Assembly (NCBI GenBank): GCA_025060505.1
Contig: JANXBU010000001.1
Location: 248,001 to 312,000 of the forward strand
Source: Candidatus Calescibacterium sp.
GTDB taxonomy: Bacteria; Calescibacteriota; Calescibacteriia; Calescibacteriales; Calescibacteriaceae
Direction of reading: 5' to 3'
Length of the DNA stretch: 64,000 bases
Below, piece after piece: positions 8,602 through 16,908 of the stretch (within the stretch, counting starts at the first letter, position 1; each line of letters starts with the position of its first letter). The position numbers were made by a program, and so were the translations under genes. The notes beneath the pieces are model-generated. The model saw only the letters and a program-made list of their open reading frames with translations, was not told the DNA's origin and did no database searches.

Positions 8602-9720
8602 CTATGGAAGACACTCTACCCTAGTTGTTTGGCCATCCCTGTTTCTCCATGTCCACCTGCTTGGACATAGGAAATTGCACTTTCCTTTCTCATAGAACTT
8701 ATCTTCATATTCGAGAATTAGCTTTTCATCCCCGGAAGTTATCATTATTTCACCTGATATAAAATCACAGGAATCTTTTGGTGTTTTGACAGAGAATGAT
8801 ACTTCAAACCAACTCCTTGTATCTTTCCCATAAATTGTAAAGACCTGCCCCGTGGTAGATATATTCTTGTCATCTATTGCATATATTAATTTTTCAACTG
8901 AATAGGATCTTTCACATGAGAATATATAGTTAAAACCAGAAACACGGGCAAAGCAAAAATTATTCCTGTAATCTGTAAGATAGGTGAATATTGTGCTTGT
9001 ATTCCCCTGCTGCATTTCCAAGTAAGAAAATTCATGCTCAAAGTTTATTGGAAATTCCTGTTTTCTATTCTCACCTATAAATGAGTTTCCCTTAATATTT
9101 ATCTTTCTGTTGATGGAGTTTCTCCCAGAATTTCTTTGTGATACGAAAGAAACACTTCCACTATAAAATACTCTTTCATCCGTTAGTACCCCGCGAAAAT
9201 ACCAATCTTTAAAATCAAGGTTATATGACAGTAAAAAATCTTTCCCAGAAAACACAAAAGAGTCTTTGAAGATTACTCTTCCTGAAAAATCAAAAACATC
9301 GTTGAAGCACTCTCCAATAATCTGTATTTCGCGGTTCATTGTATTATCCTTCTGATCGTTCAATTTACACTCCATTTTTGGACAAGTGAAGCTAGAACAA
9401 TATTCTGGAACAACCCATATATTTTCAATTTGAAAAAAGGAATATATGTCTTGAATTGAGTAGCTTTGAGTAAGGTTTTCTGGAAAATAATCATACGAAA
9501 TTGCGAAAATATCAGATATTATATTTGGAAAATCTCTTAGTATAAATCTGACTTTTGTAGAAGACACAAGATTTATCTCTGGCTGCGAGTATTCTTTTCC
9601 TTCTCTTATAATTTTTTGCTCAAGTGTTTCTATGTTCTTTCCAGATTTACAAGAAAACAAGAAAAACAGAGTAATTAGAACCTTTTTTATCTCTTTATCT
9701 ATCTTTTTGCTCTTCATCAT
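8602..9720 (-). CDS. Predicted lipoprotein of unknown function
   Basis: This is a 372-residue protein with a short positively charged start (MMKSKKIDKEIKK), a hydrophobic stretch and a lipobox-type cysteine (LFFLFSC), so it is probably an exported lipoprotein. The mature part is rich in aromatic residues and strands, with scattered cysteines including one near the C-terminus (VECLP); it may be disulfide-stabilised. No family is recognised. It lies 22 bases downstream of the esterase-lipoprotein gene on the same strand, so the two are probably co-transcribed and may act together at the envelope. Confidence 0.65.
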   Translation of the reverse strand: MMKSKKIDKEIKKVLITLFFLFSCKSGKNIETLEQKIIREGKEYSQPEINLVSSTKVRFILRDFPNIISDIFAISYDYFPENLTQSYSIQDIYSFFQIENIWVVPEYCSSFTCPKMECKLNDQKDNTMNREIQIIGECFNDVFDFSGRVIFKDSFVFSGKDFLLSYNLDFKDWYFRGVLTDERVFYSGSVSFVSQRNSGRNSINRKINIKGNSFIGENRKQEFPINFEHEFSYLEMQQGNTSTIFTYLTDYRNNFCFARVSGFNYIFSCERSYSVEKLIYAIDDKNISTTGQVFTIYGKDTRSWFEVSFSVKTPKDSCDFISGEIMITSGDEKLILEYEDKFYEKGKCNFLCPSRWTWRNRDGQTTRVECLP

Positions 9721-9742
9721 TAAGCGAACAAACTAAAAAACA

Positions 9743-12223
9743 TCATCTTAAAAACGAGCCAAAGATTTTCTCGATTCTCGTAAAAATTATTGCAATAGCT
9801 TTGTTTAAAAGAAAAACATCTGGTTCCACAAATAAATTTGACTCATAAACAAATAGATTTCCAGCAAATGTCGGATCTTTGTAGTAAGCATACAGAATTC
9901 CTATGTTCTGAAAAAGAAATTTTTCATCAAGTGAAATAAAGTCATCTTGAATAGACGAAATTGTTTTTCCATCATATGAATTTACTCCGTTGTATCTTTT
10001 AAATCTCTCACCTGAAAGGCATACATAGCAGTAATCTTTGTTCGGAAAAACATCTGATTGGGTTCCGGATTTTCCTATTTCGCTTTCTATAAGTAAAACT
10101 GGTTTGGTTGTAGAATCTTCAATCTCTATATCAGCAACAACCTCTGGTAGAAAATCTCTCAGGGGCTTTCTGGAATCTAAGAATCCCCCTATGTTGAAAG
10201 AGATGAATTCTGGGAAGATGTTCTCCCCTACCCTATCTCTCAGAGCATTTATTAGAATGTCTGGAATAATCTTATCAAACTCTCCAAGATTTATTGGAAC
10301 GTTATTTTCCACAATATTCCCAAGATCAAAGAAGAATCTTGATATTCTCTTGAAATAATCCTCACCTAAAAATGGTAGTATTCCAAGAAAATTTGACAGA
10401 GATATGAACCAGTGAGATGAATCAGACGGTTCAACTTTTAATATGCCAACATAGAACCTATCAGATGTTGATAATCTTCCATCCTCATCTTCATCTCTAA
10501 CAGCAAAAACGTCTGAGTTATCTGAGATATTCAATATTGCTTCTTCTATATACTTTGAAAAATATCTTGAAGATTTTGTGAGATCAATCTTAACGCCATC
10601 TAATATTTCCGGTCTTTTGAAATTCAGGATGTTTGGATTTTCAACATAAACTAATCCAGCAATATCTCTGATCAAACCAACTGGATCAACCGCCTGGTTT
10701 ATACTAAAAATGACCGTATATTTTTGCAGAAGTTTTTGTAGATTATTTGTCACTTGAAGATTTATGTCGTGAGAAAAAATATAAAAAAGAATAGATTTTG
10801 TAAGATTGATTATACTCATGAAGAACAGAGGAAATTCTGGACCGAATTTTTTACCGATCCTTGCTTTTATACTATATACTCCAAGATAAAGTGGAACTCC
10901 TTTTTCGGAAGTAAAAATACATGAGTTTTCAAGGATATAATTTCCTAATCTTTCTAATTTATCAAGTCTTGCAACAATTGGTTCTATATAGTTTTCATAA
11001 TAAAAATTGAAATCCGGATTTTTTGTATTGATTTCTTCTAGTTCCTTGAATTTTTTCATTTTTGGAGCTTCTGAGGAAATATCAATTGCTGGAATAATAG
11101 ATATTGCTGAATCTTGAGCATTTATAAGAGAGCTTAAAATATCAAAACTTATCGCTAAGAACTTTCCATATTCTGTTTGACAGTTTATATCACCAGCTTT
11201 TGAGAATTCAAGATACGCATGCTTGAAGTGTCCATTCTCCAGAAACTCCATAGCTTTTTTGATGTGGTCATATTTTGGTTCAGGTCTGGAATCATATGGA
11301 GTAAGAATATTTTTTTTTACAAGAAAATCGTATATCTTTTCCTTTGTGATTTTTGTGAATTTGTTTTCCGGAAATACATCAAAAGCGTGAACCCCGTCTT
11401 CCACAACAAAGAGCTCCACATCTTTTCCATACTCTTTGAGCTTTCTATAAAATTTCAGAGCGTGTTCAATAGGAATGAAGTCCGATGTTCCGTGTATGAT
11501 GAGAGTAGGAAAATAAGCATTTTGAGCGTAAAAAATTGGAGATATTTCTTGAAGGTCGTTTTCTTCAAGCAGAAGAAGGCTCCGGATAGTTTTTCCGAAA
11601 AATTCTGTGAAATCGTAAACTCCATAGAAGGGAATAGAAGCTGAGATTTTTATTTTCCCATTTAATTTCTTACTCCACGGGCAGTCAGAAATATCAATAT
11701 CTTCTTTTAGAGATACAAGAGATGTGAGATGTCCCCCAGCACTTCCTCCGAATATTATTATTTTATCTCCTATTCCATATTCTTTTCCTTTAGTTTGAGT
11801 CCAAACAATCGCACACTTTGATTCTTTTGCTTGTTGCATTATGTTTTTTGCTTTTGGTATCAGTGTATACTCTATATCAAAAACAGCTATGCCATTGCAA
11901 GCCAGGAATTCACCCCACCATTTTGCCATAGGAGTTCTTCTTGAACCGCCGCGCCAACCTCCACCATGAATGTGGACAGCTACCGGAAAATTAGTTCTGT
12001 CTGATGGAAGATACAAATCTCCAACTAGATCCCCAAAATACGGGACATCTCTTATAAGAACGAATTCACCCCCTGTATAACTCTCTCCCATTTCATCTGA
12101 ACATGGTAAGATATTTTTCGGAAAAAGGTCTTTTGGATACTTAGATGATTCTGGAGAATTTTCTTCCCCACATGAAATCAAGACAAAATTCAATAAAGCT
12201 AAAAGGATTAATTTTTTTATCAT
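9743..12223 (-). CDS. Lipoprotein with N-terminal esterase/lipase domain and a large unknown C-terminal region
   Basis: The protein has 826 residues. A signal peptide ends in the lipobox LISC (Cys18). Residues 55-305 form an alpha/beta-hydrolase of the hormone-sensitive-lipase/BD-FAE kind: oxyanion motif HGGGW (86-90), nucleophile GGSAGGH (Ser161), Asp248 in GTSDFIP and His279 in DGVHAFD. The remaining roughly 520 residues match no family I know. They begin with a helical repeat-like part (FKHAYLEFSKAGDI) and include an acidic EF-hand-like loop DEDEDGRLSTSD near residue 575. The ATG is only 16 bases from the divergent TrmH-family start. The enzyme probably acts on an ester at the cell surface or in the periplasm; its substrate is unknown. 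Confidence 0.8.
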   Translation of the reverse strand: MIKKLILLALLNFVLISCGEENSPESSKYPKDLFPKNILPCSDEMGESYTGGEFVLIRDVPYFGDLVGDLYLPSDRTNFPVAVHIHGGGWRGGSRRTPMAKWWGEFLACNGIAVFDIEYTLIPKAKNIMQQAKESKCAIVWTQTKGKEYGIGDKIIIFGGSAGGHLTSLVSLKEDIDISDCPWSKKLNGKIKISASIPFYGVYDFTEFFGKTIRSLLLLEENDLQEISPIFYAQNAYFPTLIIHGTSDFIPIEHALKFYRKLKEYGKDVELFVVEDGVHAFDVFPENKFTKITKEKIYDFLVKKNILTPYDSRPEPKYDHIKKAMEFLENGHFKHAYLEFSKAGDINCQTEYGKFLAISFDILSSLINAQDSAISIIPAIDISSEAPKMKKFKELEEINTKNPDFNFYYENYIEPIVARLDKLERLGNYILENSCIFTSEKGVPLYLGVYSIKARIGKKFGPEFPLFFMSIINLTKSILFYIFSHDINLQVTNNLQKLLQKYTVIFSINQAVDPVGLIRDIAGLVYVENPNILNFKRPEILDGVKIDLTKSSRYFSKYIEEAILNISDNSDVFAVRDEDEDGRLSTSDRFYVGILKVEPSDSSHWFISLSNFLGILPFLGEDYFKRISRFFFDLGNIVENNVPINLGEFDKIIPDILINALRDRVGENIFPEFISFNIGGFLDSRKPLRDFLPEVVADIEIEDSTTKPVLLIESEIGKSGTQSDVFPNKDYCYVCLSGERFKRYNGVNSYDGKTISSIQDDFISLDEKFLFQNIGILYAYYKDPTFAGNLFVYESNLFVEPDVFLLNKAIAIIFTRIEKIFGSFLR

Positions 12224-12239
12224 AATCTAAATTTTACTT
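12224..12239. promoter_or_regulatory. Compact divergent promoter with overlapping -10-like boxes
   Basis: Only 16 bases separate two divergent ATG codons. The centre TAAATTTTA (12228-12236) reads TAAATT on the top strand, six bases before the ATG at 12240, and TAAAAT on the bottom strand, seven bases before the ATG at 12223. There is no room for a ribosome-binding site, so both mRNAs would be leaderless. Any -35 element of one gene would lie inside the other gene. Confidence 0.55.
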
Positions 12240-13052
12240 ATGAATATCGTAAAGATAGATAGTCCGAAAAATTCGAGAATAAAACTCTTTTCAAAACTAA
12301 AAGAAAGAAAATGGAGAAAAAAAACGGGTTTATTTATAGTTGAGGGAGAAAGAGAAATAAACAGAGCATTGCAATCTAATCTTGTTCCGGAGATAATAAT
12401 GGTTGAAGAAAGTTTAGGAGATAAAGTTAAGGCATATGAACTCAAAGCATTAGAAATCAAAGTTAAAGATTTCTTAATCATATCTCAAAGGTGTTCTGAG
12501 GAAATTTCAATGCGTGAAAAATCTCCGGGTATATTTGCTGTCTTTAAGTATCCAGAGAGCAGAGATATAAGCTCCGCAGTGATAAGAAAAGATAGTATAT
12601 GTCTGTGTCTGATTGGGGTTGAGAAGCCGGGAAATATAGGAGCAATATTGAGAACAGTTGATGCTTTCGGTGTGGATATAGTATTGCTTTCAAAAAATAC
12701 TGATGTTTTTAATCCTCATATAATAAGAAACTCTGCTGGAACTGTCTTTAACATAAACATATATCAGGTGAGTGAAGATGAGGCTGCTGATTTCATGACA
12801 AAATTTTATATAATTTCTGCTGATCCTAATGCAAAAGATGTAATTTGGAATGTTAAAATACGATTCCCGGTTTGCGTAGTTCTTGGATCAGAAGACAGAG
12901 GTGTTCATCAAAAGTTTCTGAACATATCTGATACGAAGGTGAAAATTCCCATGTTCGGAATAGCAGATAGCCTGAATGTATCTGTCGCGGCGGGAATCAT
13001 AATTTATGAGATTGTCAGAAGCAAATTTAATCAAAGCAAGAACATGCCATAG
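12240..13052 (+). CDS. TrmH/SpoU-family RNA 2'-O-methyltransferase
   Basis: The 270-residue protein has an N-terminal substrate-binding domain (LKERKWRKKTGLFIVEGERE) and a C-terminal SPOUT domain. The SPOUT motifs are VEKPGNIGAILRTVDAFG (motif 1), VVLGSEDRGV (motif 2) and IPMFGIADSLNVSVAAGII (motif 3). Such enzymes 2'-O-methylate rRNA or tRNA; the specific nucleotide cannot be told from the sequence. The ATG at 12240 fits the family start and sits next to the very short divergent promoter. The gene converges with the glycosyltransferase gene downstream. Confidence 0.88.
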   Translation: MNIVKIDSPKNSRIKLFSKLKERKWRKKTGLFIVEGEREINRALQSNLVPEIIMVEESLGDKVKAYELKALEIKVKDFLIISQRCSEEISMREKSPGIFAVFKYPESRDISSAVIRKDSICLCLIGVEKPGNIGAILRTVDAFGVDIVLLSKNTDVFNPHIIRNSAGTVFNINIYQVSEDEAADFMTKFYIISADPNAKDVIWNVKIRFPVCVVLGSEDRGVHQKFLNISDTKVKIPMFGIADSLNVSVAAGIIIYEIVRSKFNQSKNMP

Positions 13053-13125
13053 CCAAAGTAAATTCGTTTCGCTTCGATAAAGAGAAATATCTTGGGAATG
13101 TTTTTTTAGCATTGCTTCTTTTATG

Positions 13126-13166
13126 ATGAAAAAATTTACGTAACAATATTATGAAAGAATTTACGT
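13126..13166. repeat. Imperfect 16-bp direct repeat in a convergent spacer
   Basis: ATGAAAAAATTTACGT (13126-13141) recurs as ATGAAAGAATTTACGT (13151-13166), with one mismatch and starts 25 bp apart. It lies between the convergent 3' ends of the TrmH-family and glycosyltransferase genes. It is probably a micro-duplication; no terminator hairpin is evident here. Confidence 0.45.
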
Positions 13167-13218
13167 GTAAGAATGAGTAAAATAAATAGTCAAAGTTTTG
13201 GTTCCTAAGTATAAGAAA

Positions 13219-14364
13219 TTAGACTGGGAGAACTCCGCTTCCGGGATACCAAAGATCAAAGTCCGACTCGTAATCTGGCAGTCTTTCCTCTGCTACAATA
13301 TCTTTGATCTTGAAGAAATCCATACCCTTTCTCTGGTTTCTAAGATTGTTGGAAATAAACTCAAGAATATAAGGGTTTTCTATTACGAGCTTAGTGAGGC
13401 TTGTGAGTTGTTCGAATTTTTTTGCAATTAGCCCGAGCCCTGATTCTTTTATGTACTCCTGATTACCTTCCTCCTGTCCGGGTAGGCTTCTATAATATAT
13501 TGCAGGAGTTTTTGTGTAAATAAGCTCAGAAACAGTAACGCCTCCGGCCTTTGTGATACAGAAATCACAGGCAAAAACAAGGTTATGTATGTCCTCTACA
13601 AAGCTAAATAGCTTGAAATCGAGGTTCTTATATCTTTTTAGCCTGTCAAAAAGCACGTTATATCTTCTTTTGTCTTTTCCAACAACTATTAAAAAGTAGA
13701 GGCTTTCTCTAAATTTATTTATGTATGCTATCGTATCTCCCATGGGTAATATACTATTTGCTCCGAGATTCATCAGAACAACAAGTTTATCTGTTCTTAT
13801 ATCAAGCTTTCTTCTTATTCTTTCTTTATCTATCTCTTTCCAAAAACCTTTCCTAAGAGGAATACCGGTGACTATATAATTTGTAGAATCGAAAAACTTC
13901 AGTGAGTAATCAGATGGAAGAAAGTAAAGATCTACTTCATCGTAAAGCCAGAATGGATGCACCCAGAAATCTGTTATACATACAAAAAGCTTGGTATTAG
14001 GTTGTTCTTTTTTGTATTTTATACCGTATGTGGTTGCATATGGATTTGTAGAAATTATCACATCTGGCTCAAAGCTTCGTATATTTTCATATAGTTTCTT
14101 GTTTATAGTATATTTGAAAAATGTTTTTAGCATCTTCCTTCTTGATAGGGAATTGTGATATATAGCTCTCCATAGAGCAGGAATGTATCTCCATACGAGG
14201 ATATGGAGCTTGGCTAATGTTTTTTCCGCAGAGGTTCCATCTTCTACTGTGTCAAGAAGTAGAACTTGGTTTTCATCTTCAAGTAACTGTTTAATGGATT
14301 TTGCCGCTATAAGATGACCCATTCCATAGTTAGAGCTTATTACCAGTACCCTTTTTTGAAGCAT
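13219..14364 (-). CDS. MGDG-synthase/UgtP-type glycosyltransferase
   Basis: The protein follows the GT28-like pattern of monogalactosyl- and processive diacylglycerol glucosyltransferases. It starts VLVISSNYGMGHLIAAKSI, then has VDLYFLPS, the acceptor-domain segment ITDFWVHPFW, and the donor-binding CITKAGGVTVSE with LPGQEEGNQEY. It most likely adds sugar from a nucleotide sugar to a membrane lipid on the inner face of the membrane; MurG is a more distant relative. I choose the ATG at 14364 (381 residues); an in-frame TTG at 14379 would lie inside the hairpin described separately. Confidence 0.82.
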   Translation of the reverse strand: MLQKRVLVISSNYGMGHLIAAKSIKQLLEDENQVLLLDTVEDGTSAEKTLAKLHILVWRYIPALWRAIYHNSLSRRKMLKTFFKYTINKKLYENIRSFEPDVIISTNPYATTYGIKYKKEQPNTKLFVCITDFWVHPFWLYDEVDLYFLPSDYSLKFFDSTNYIVTGIPLRKGFWKEIDKERIRRKLDIRTDKLVVLMNLGANSILPMGDTIAYINKFRESLYFLIVVGKDKRRYNVLFDRLKRYKNLDFKLFSFVEDIHNLVFACDFCITKAGGVTVSELIYTKTPAIYYRSLPGQEEGNQEYIKESGLGLIAKKFEQLTSLTKLVIENPYILEFISNNLRNQRKGMDFFKIKDIVAEERLPDYESDFDLWYPGSGVLPV

Positions 14365-14369
14365 ATACT

Positions 14370-14387
14370 GAGGTACCAAAGTACCTC
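14370..14387 (-). promoter_or_regulatory. Perfect inverted repeat just upstream of the glycosyltransferase start
   Basis: GAGGTAC-CAAA-GTACCTC has two perfect 7-bp arms around a 4-base loop. It ends five bases before the ATG at 14364. On the bottom strand a TATAAT sequence lies just upstream (complement of about 14394-14399), so the hairpin would sit at or near the 5' end of the mRNA. It could be a repressor operator or an mRNA 5' stem-loop. Confidence 0.55.
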
Positions 14388-14564
14388 AAGGTAATTATAA
14401 AAATTATTATATAATTACTCAATTTACAGAATTTTTTCTTTGTGGCTTTATGATTTTTGTTGATGTCTGATACATTAATCTTCTAGAAGGATCACATTTC
14501 TTAAGAATCACCAGAATAAATTCTATATCCATCAGGTACATCAAAGAATATCTCAAAATTACAA

Positions 14565-15302
14565 ATGCAGAAAAAGAAGTATAACAAATTATTCCGTATG
14601 AACGACTTTTCAATAAACCCATTTGCCAACAGGAGAAAAGTAGCAGGAATATTCAATTCTATTGCGAGCTTTTATGAACCTATGAACAAGATTATGTCAT
14701 TTGGTCTTGATGGTATATGGAGAGATAAAGCCAAAGGATATGCTTATGGCACAACGCTTGATGTTGCTTGTGGAACAGGTGAAATGACCTCAAGATTTTC
14801 ATGCTCACATAATGTACACAAGGTAATAGGAACGGACATAAGCATAAAGATGATGAAGTGGGGCATGAAGAACAAAAAATTCTGCAAAGATGTCAATTTT
14901 GTTCTTTCTGCTGTTGAGTTTCTTCCTTTTAAAAGCGAAGCATTTGATTGTGTGTCTATTTCCTTTGCAATAAGAAATTTTGAAGATAGAATAAAAGCAA
15001 TAGATGAAATCAGAAGAGTTCTAAAGAAAGGAGGTAGATTTATAATTCTTGATACTCTGCGACCAAGGATGAACCCAGTCCTATATTTCTTCTATAAGTT
15101 ATATCTACTTAGAGTTATACCATTTTTCATCGGATTACTTACGGGGGACAGAAATTCGTATTTATATATGAGTCAGAGTATCTTGAATTTCTATTCAGTA
15201 GATGAGTTTTCCAAAATACTCAAACAAAAGGGTTTTGAAATAGAAAAAATAGATAGCATAACTTTTGGTGTAGTTAATCTTATTGTATCAAGAAAGGTTT
15301 AA
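14565..15302 (+). CDS. ubiE: Demethylmenaquinone/2-polyprenyl methyltransferase UbiE/MenG
   Basis: This is a 245-residue class I SAM methyltransferase with the UbiE hallmarks: FYEPMNKIMSFGLDGIWRDK near the N-terminus, the SAM loop DVACGTGEM, and the motif SISFAIRNFEDR followed by EIRRVLKKGGRF. It C-methylates the quinone ring in menaquinone (or ubiquinone) synthesis. The ATG at 14565 is used; a second ATG at 14598 would also give a complete domain. No other quinone gene is adjacent. Its presence fits a respiratory membrane. Confidence 0.85.
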   Translation: MQKKKYNKLFRMNDFSINPFANRRKVAGIFNSIASFYEPMNKIMSFGLDGIWRDKAKGYAYGTTLDVACGTGEMTSRFSCSHNVHKVIGTDISIKMMKWGMKNKKFCKDVNFVLSAVEFLPFKSEAFDCVSISFAIRNFEDRIKAIDEIRRVLKKGGRFIILDTLRPRMNPVLYFFYKLYLLRVIPFFIGLLTGDRNSYLYMSQSILNFYSVDEFSKILKQKGFEIEKIDSITFGVVNLIVSRKV

Positions 15303-15343
15303 TTGTTATGCCAAAAAATTCTTTATAACAAAAATGGCATTAC

Positions 15344-16738
15344 TCATAAGCTTTTTATGAAGTTTTTAAATTGTAGAAATTTTTCCATCTCCTCCTTGCT
15401 TACTGTCCTTGCTAAAAAAGAATGAGATTTTCTCTCTTCTTCATATATTCTTCCACCATACACAACTTGAACACGGGTTGGGAAAAAGAATTCAAAGTTA
15501 TCTGGATTGAACTTTGGATCTCCAGAGGAAACAAGAGTTTGGACAACTTCAAAAAGATTTTTTGGTATGGAAAATTTTTCTCCTACAAACAAGCCCGAAA
15601 GAGCATAAATTATTGCCTTCACATCAGGAACAATTGGAATTGGAAAATGATTCAAAACATTTTTCAAGACCTTGTTGGTGAATCCAACGTTATGTTTGAT
15701 TTCAGTCTTTCCGTATAACCTCATAAGCTCTGATTTACTAAATATGTAATATGATCTTGGATTAAAATCATCTTCGCTCATCAAAGCGACTATAAACGCA
15801 AGAGGTGTTGAGAATTGTAGTGGAATCCTATTTGAAAGATCATCTGGTATATATTTTAGAGAGATTTGGTCAAGGATATAATTTATTATTGAATATTCTA
15901 TTTTTATCTTATCTACTTTCTCTATATCAAAAAAACCATTCTCCATTTCTATTTGTTCTCTTATAGAAACAGCACACTCTATCTGAGGAATTACATAGGC
16001 ACAAGCTGGATATTTCTTTATCATTAATGTTCTTGTAAGAAAAAAAGACGGAGAAAAAATCCTACGAATATTCTTATCTATACTTTTGTAAGAAGAATAA
16101 GAAAATAGTTTTAAAAATCCATTTTCTGATTCTCTGTTGTCACCAAGTTCAAACATAGATGAAATCATACCAAGAACAATTGGGAAAGCAGATGAGAAAA
16201 TTTTTGTCTTACCTCCCATAAAACCTTCATAAGTTAGGAAGTTTGGGTTTGACATATAATACGAAACTCTCTTTGGGATATTTGAAATATCTCCTGTGAT
16301 GTACTCTGTTATCACAGCAGAGATTATACCGTGTATGTAGCTCATCATCTGACCGTTGAGAGGTCCCAGAATACATAGAGCTCCTACTCTACCCCCCACC
16401 TCATTCCCAATTAAAACAGCTTTCATGAGCTTTTCTGGATCTTTTGTAAGTGAATGAGAAACAAAAACAGAAGAGTGTCCTGTGTGTCCTGCAAAAAGGT
16501 AGTCATCCCAATCGTAGAAGATTGAAGCTGAGGAATTCAGAAAAGCTGAAATAACATTTTCACTAAATCCAACTTTCTTTGCCTTTTCATAGGTCTCTTG
16601 ATAATTTATGGATTTCTTACCGATTTCAGCAGAAAGGAAAAGGTTTTTTATCTGAAAATCAAGAATAAACTTTACATCATCTGGAATACTTATTCTGTTG
16701 AGTTCAAAAACAAGGTCTCTTATGACCTCTCCTATCAC
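15344..16738 (-). CDS. MmgE/PrpD-family protein
   Basis: The 464-residue protein resembles the MmgE/PrpD family, which includes 2-methylcitrate dehydratase and cis-aconitate decarboxylase. Features seen are DWDDYLFAGHTGHSSVFVSH, GNEVGGRVGALCILGPLNGQ and KKYPACAYVIPQIECAV, which correspond to the family's conserved Asp/His region, the GYE.GRIG-like region and the K.YP.C motif. No other methylcitrate-cycle gene is in the window, so the substrate is uncertain. The start is GTG, with TTTATATTT directly before it and no Shine-Dalgarno sequence. Confidence 0.7.
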   Translation of the reverse strand: MIGEVIRDLVFELNRISIPDDVKFILDFQIKNLFLSAEIGKKSINYQETYEKAKKVGFSENVISAFLNSSASIFYDWDDYLFAGHTGHSSVFVSHSLTKDPEKLMKAVLIGNEVGGRVGALCILGPLNGQMMSYIHGIISAVITEYITGDISNIPKRVSYYMSNPNFLTYEGFMGGKTKIFSSAFPIVLGMISSMFELGDNRESENGFLKLFSYSSYKSIDKNIRRIFSPSFFLTRTLMIKKYPACAYVIPQIECAVSIREQIEMENGFFDIEKVDKIKIEYSIINYILDQISLKYIPDDLSNRIPLQFSTPLAFIVALMSEDDFNPRSYYIFSKSELMRLYGKTEIKHNVGFTNKVLKNVLNHFPIPIVPDVKAIIYALSGLFVGEKFSIPKNLFEVVQTLVSSGDPKFNPDNFEFFFPTRVQVVYGGRIYEEERKSHSFLARTVSKEEMEKFLQFKNFIKSL

Positions 16739-16908
16739 AAATATAAATTTGTTAAGATAGTCATAAATTTACAAGCAAACGGTAATTTTTCCTGAAAAAC
16801 TCATAAATGAAATGAGACAAAAAATCACTATATGACTTTTCAGGGTATTTTCCCTGTTTTATTCATTCAGCTAACATAACAAAAGATGAAACATTACATT
16901 TTGTACTT

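Noticed and set aside
16841-16856. Candidate terminator CAGGG-TATTTT-CCCTG followed by T's on the + strand
   Set aside because: The stem is only five bp and no + strand gene ends nearby; on the - strand no T-run follows it.
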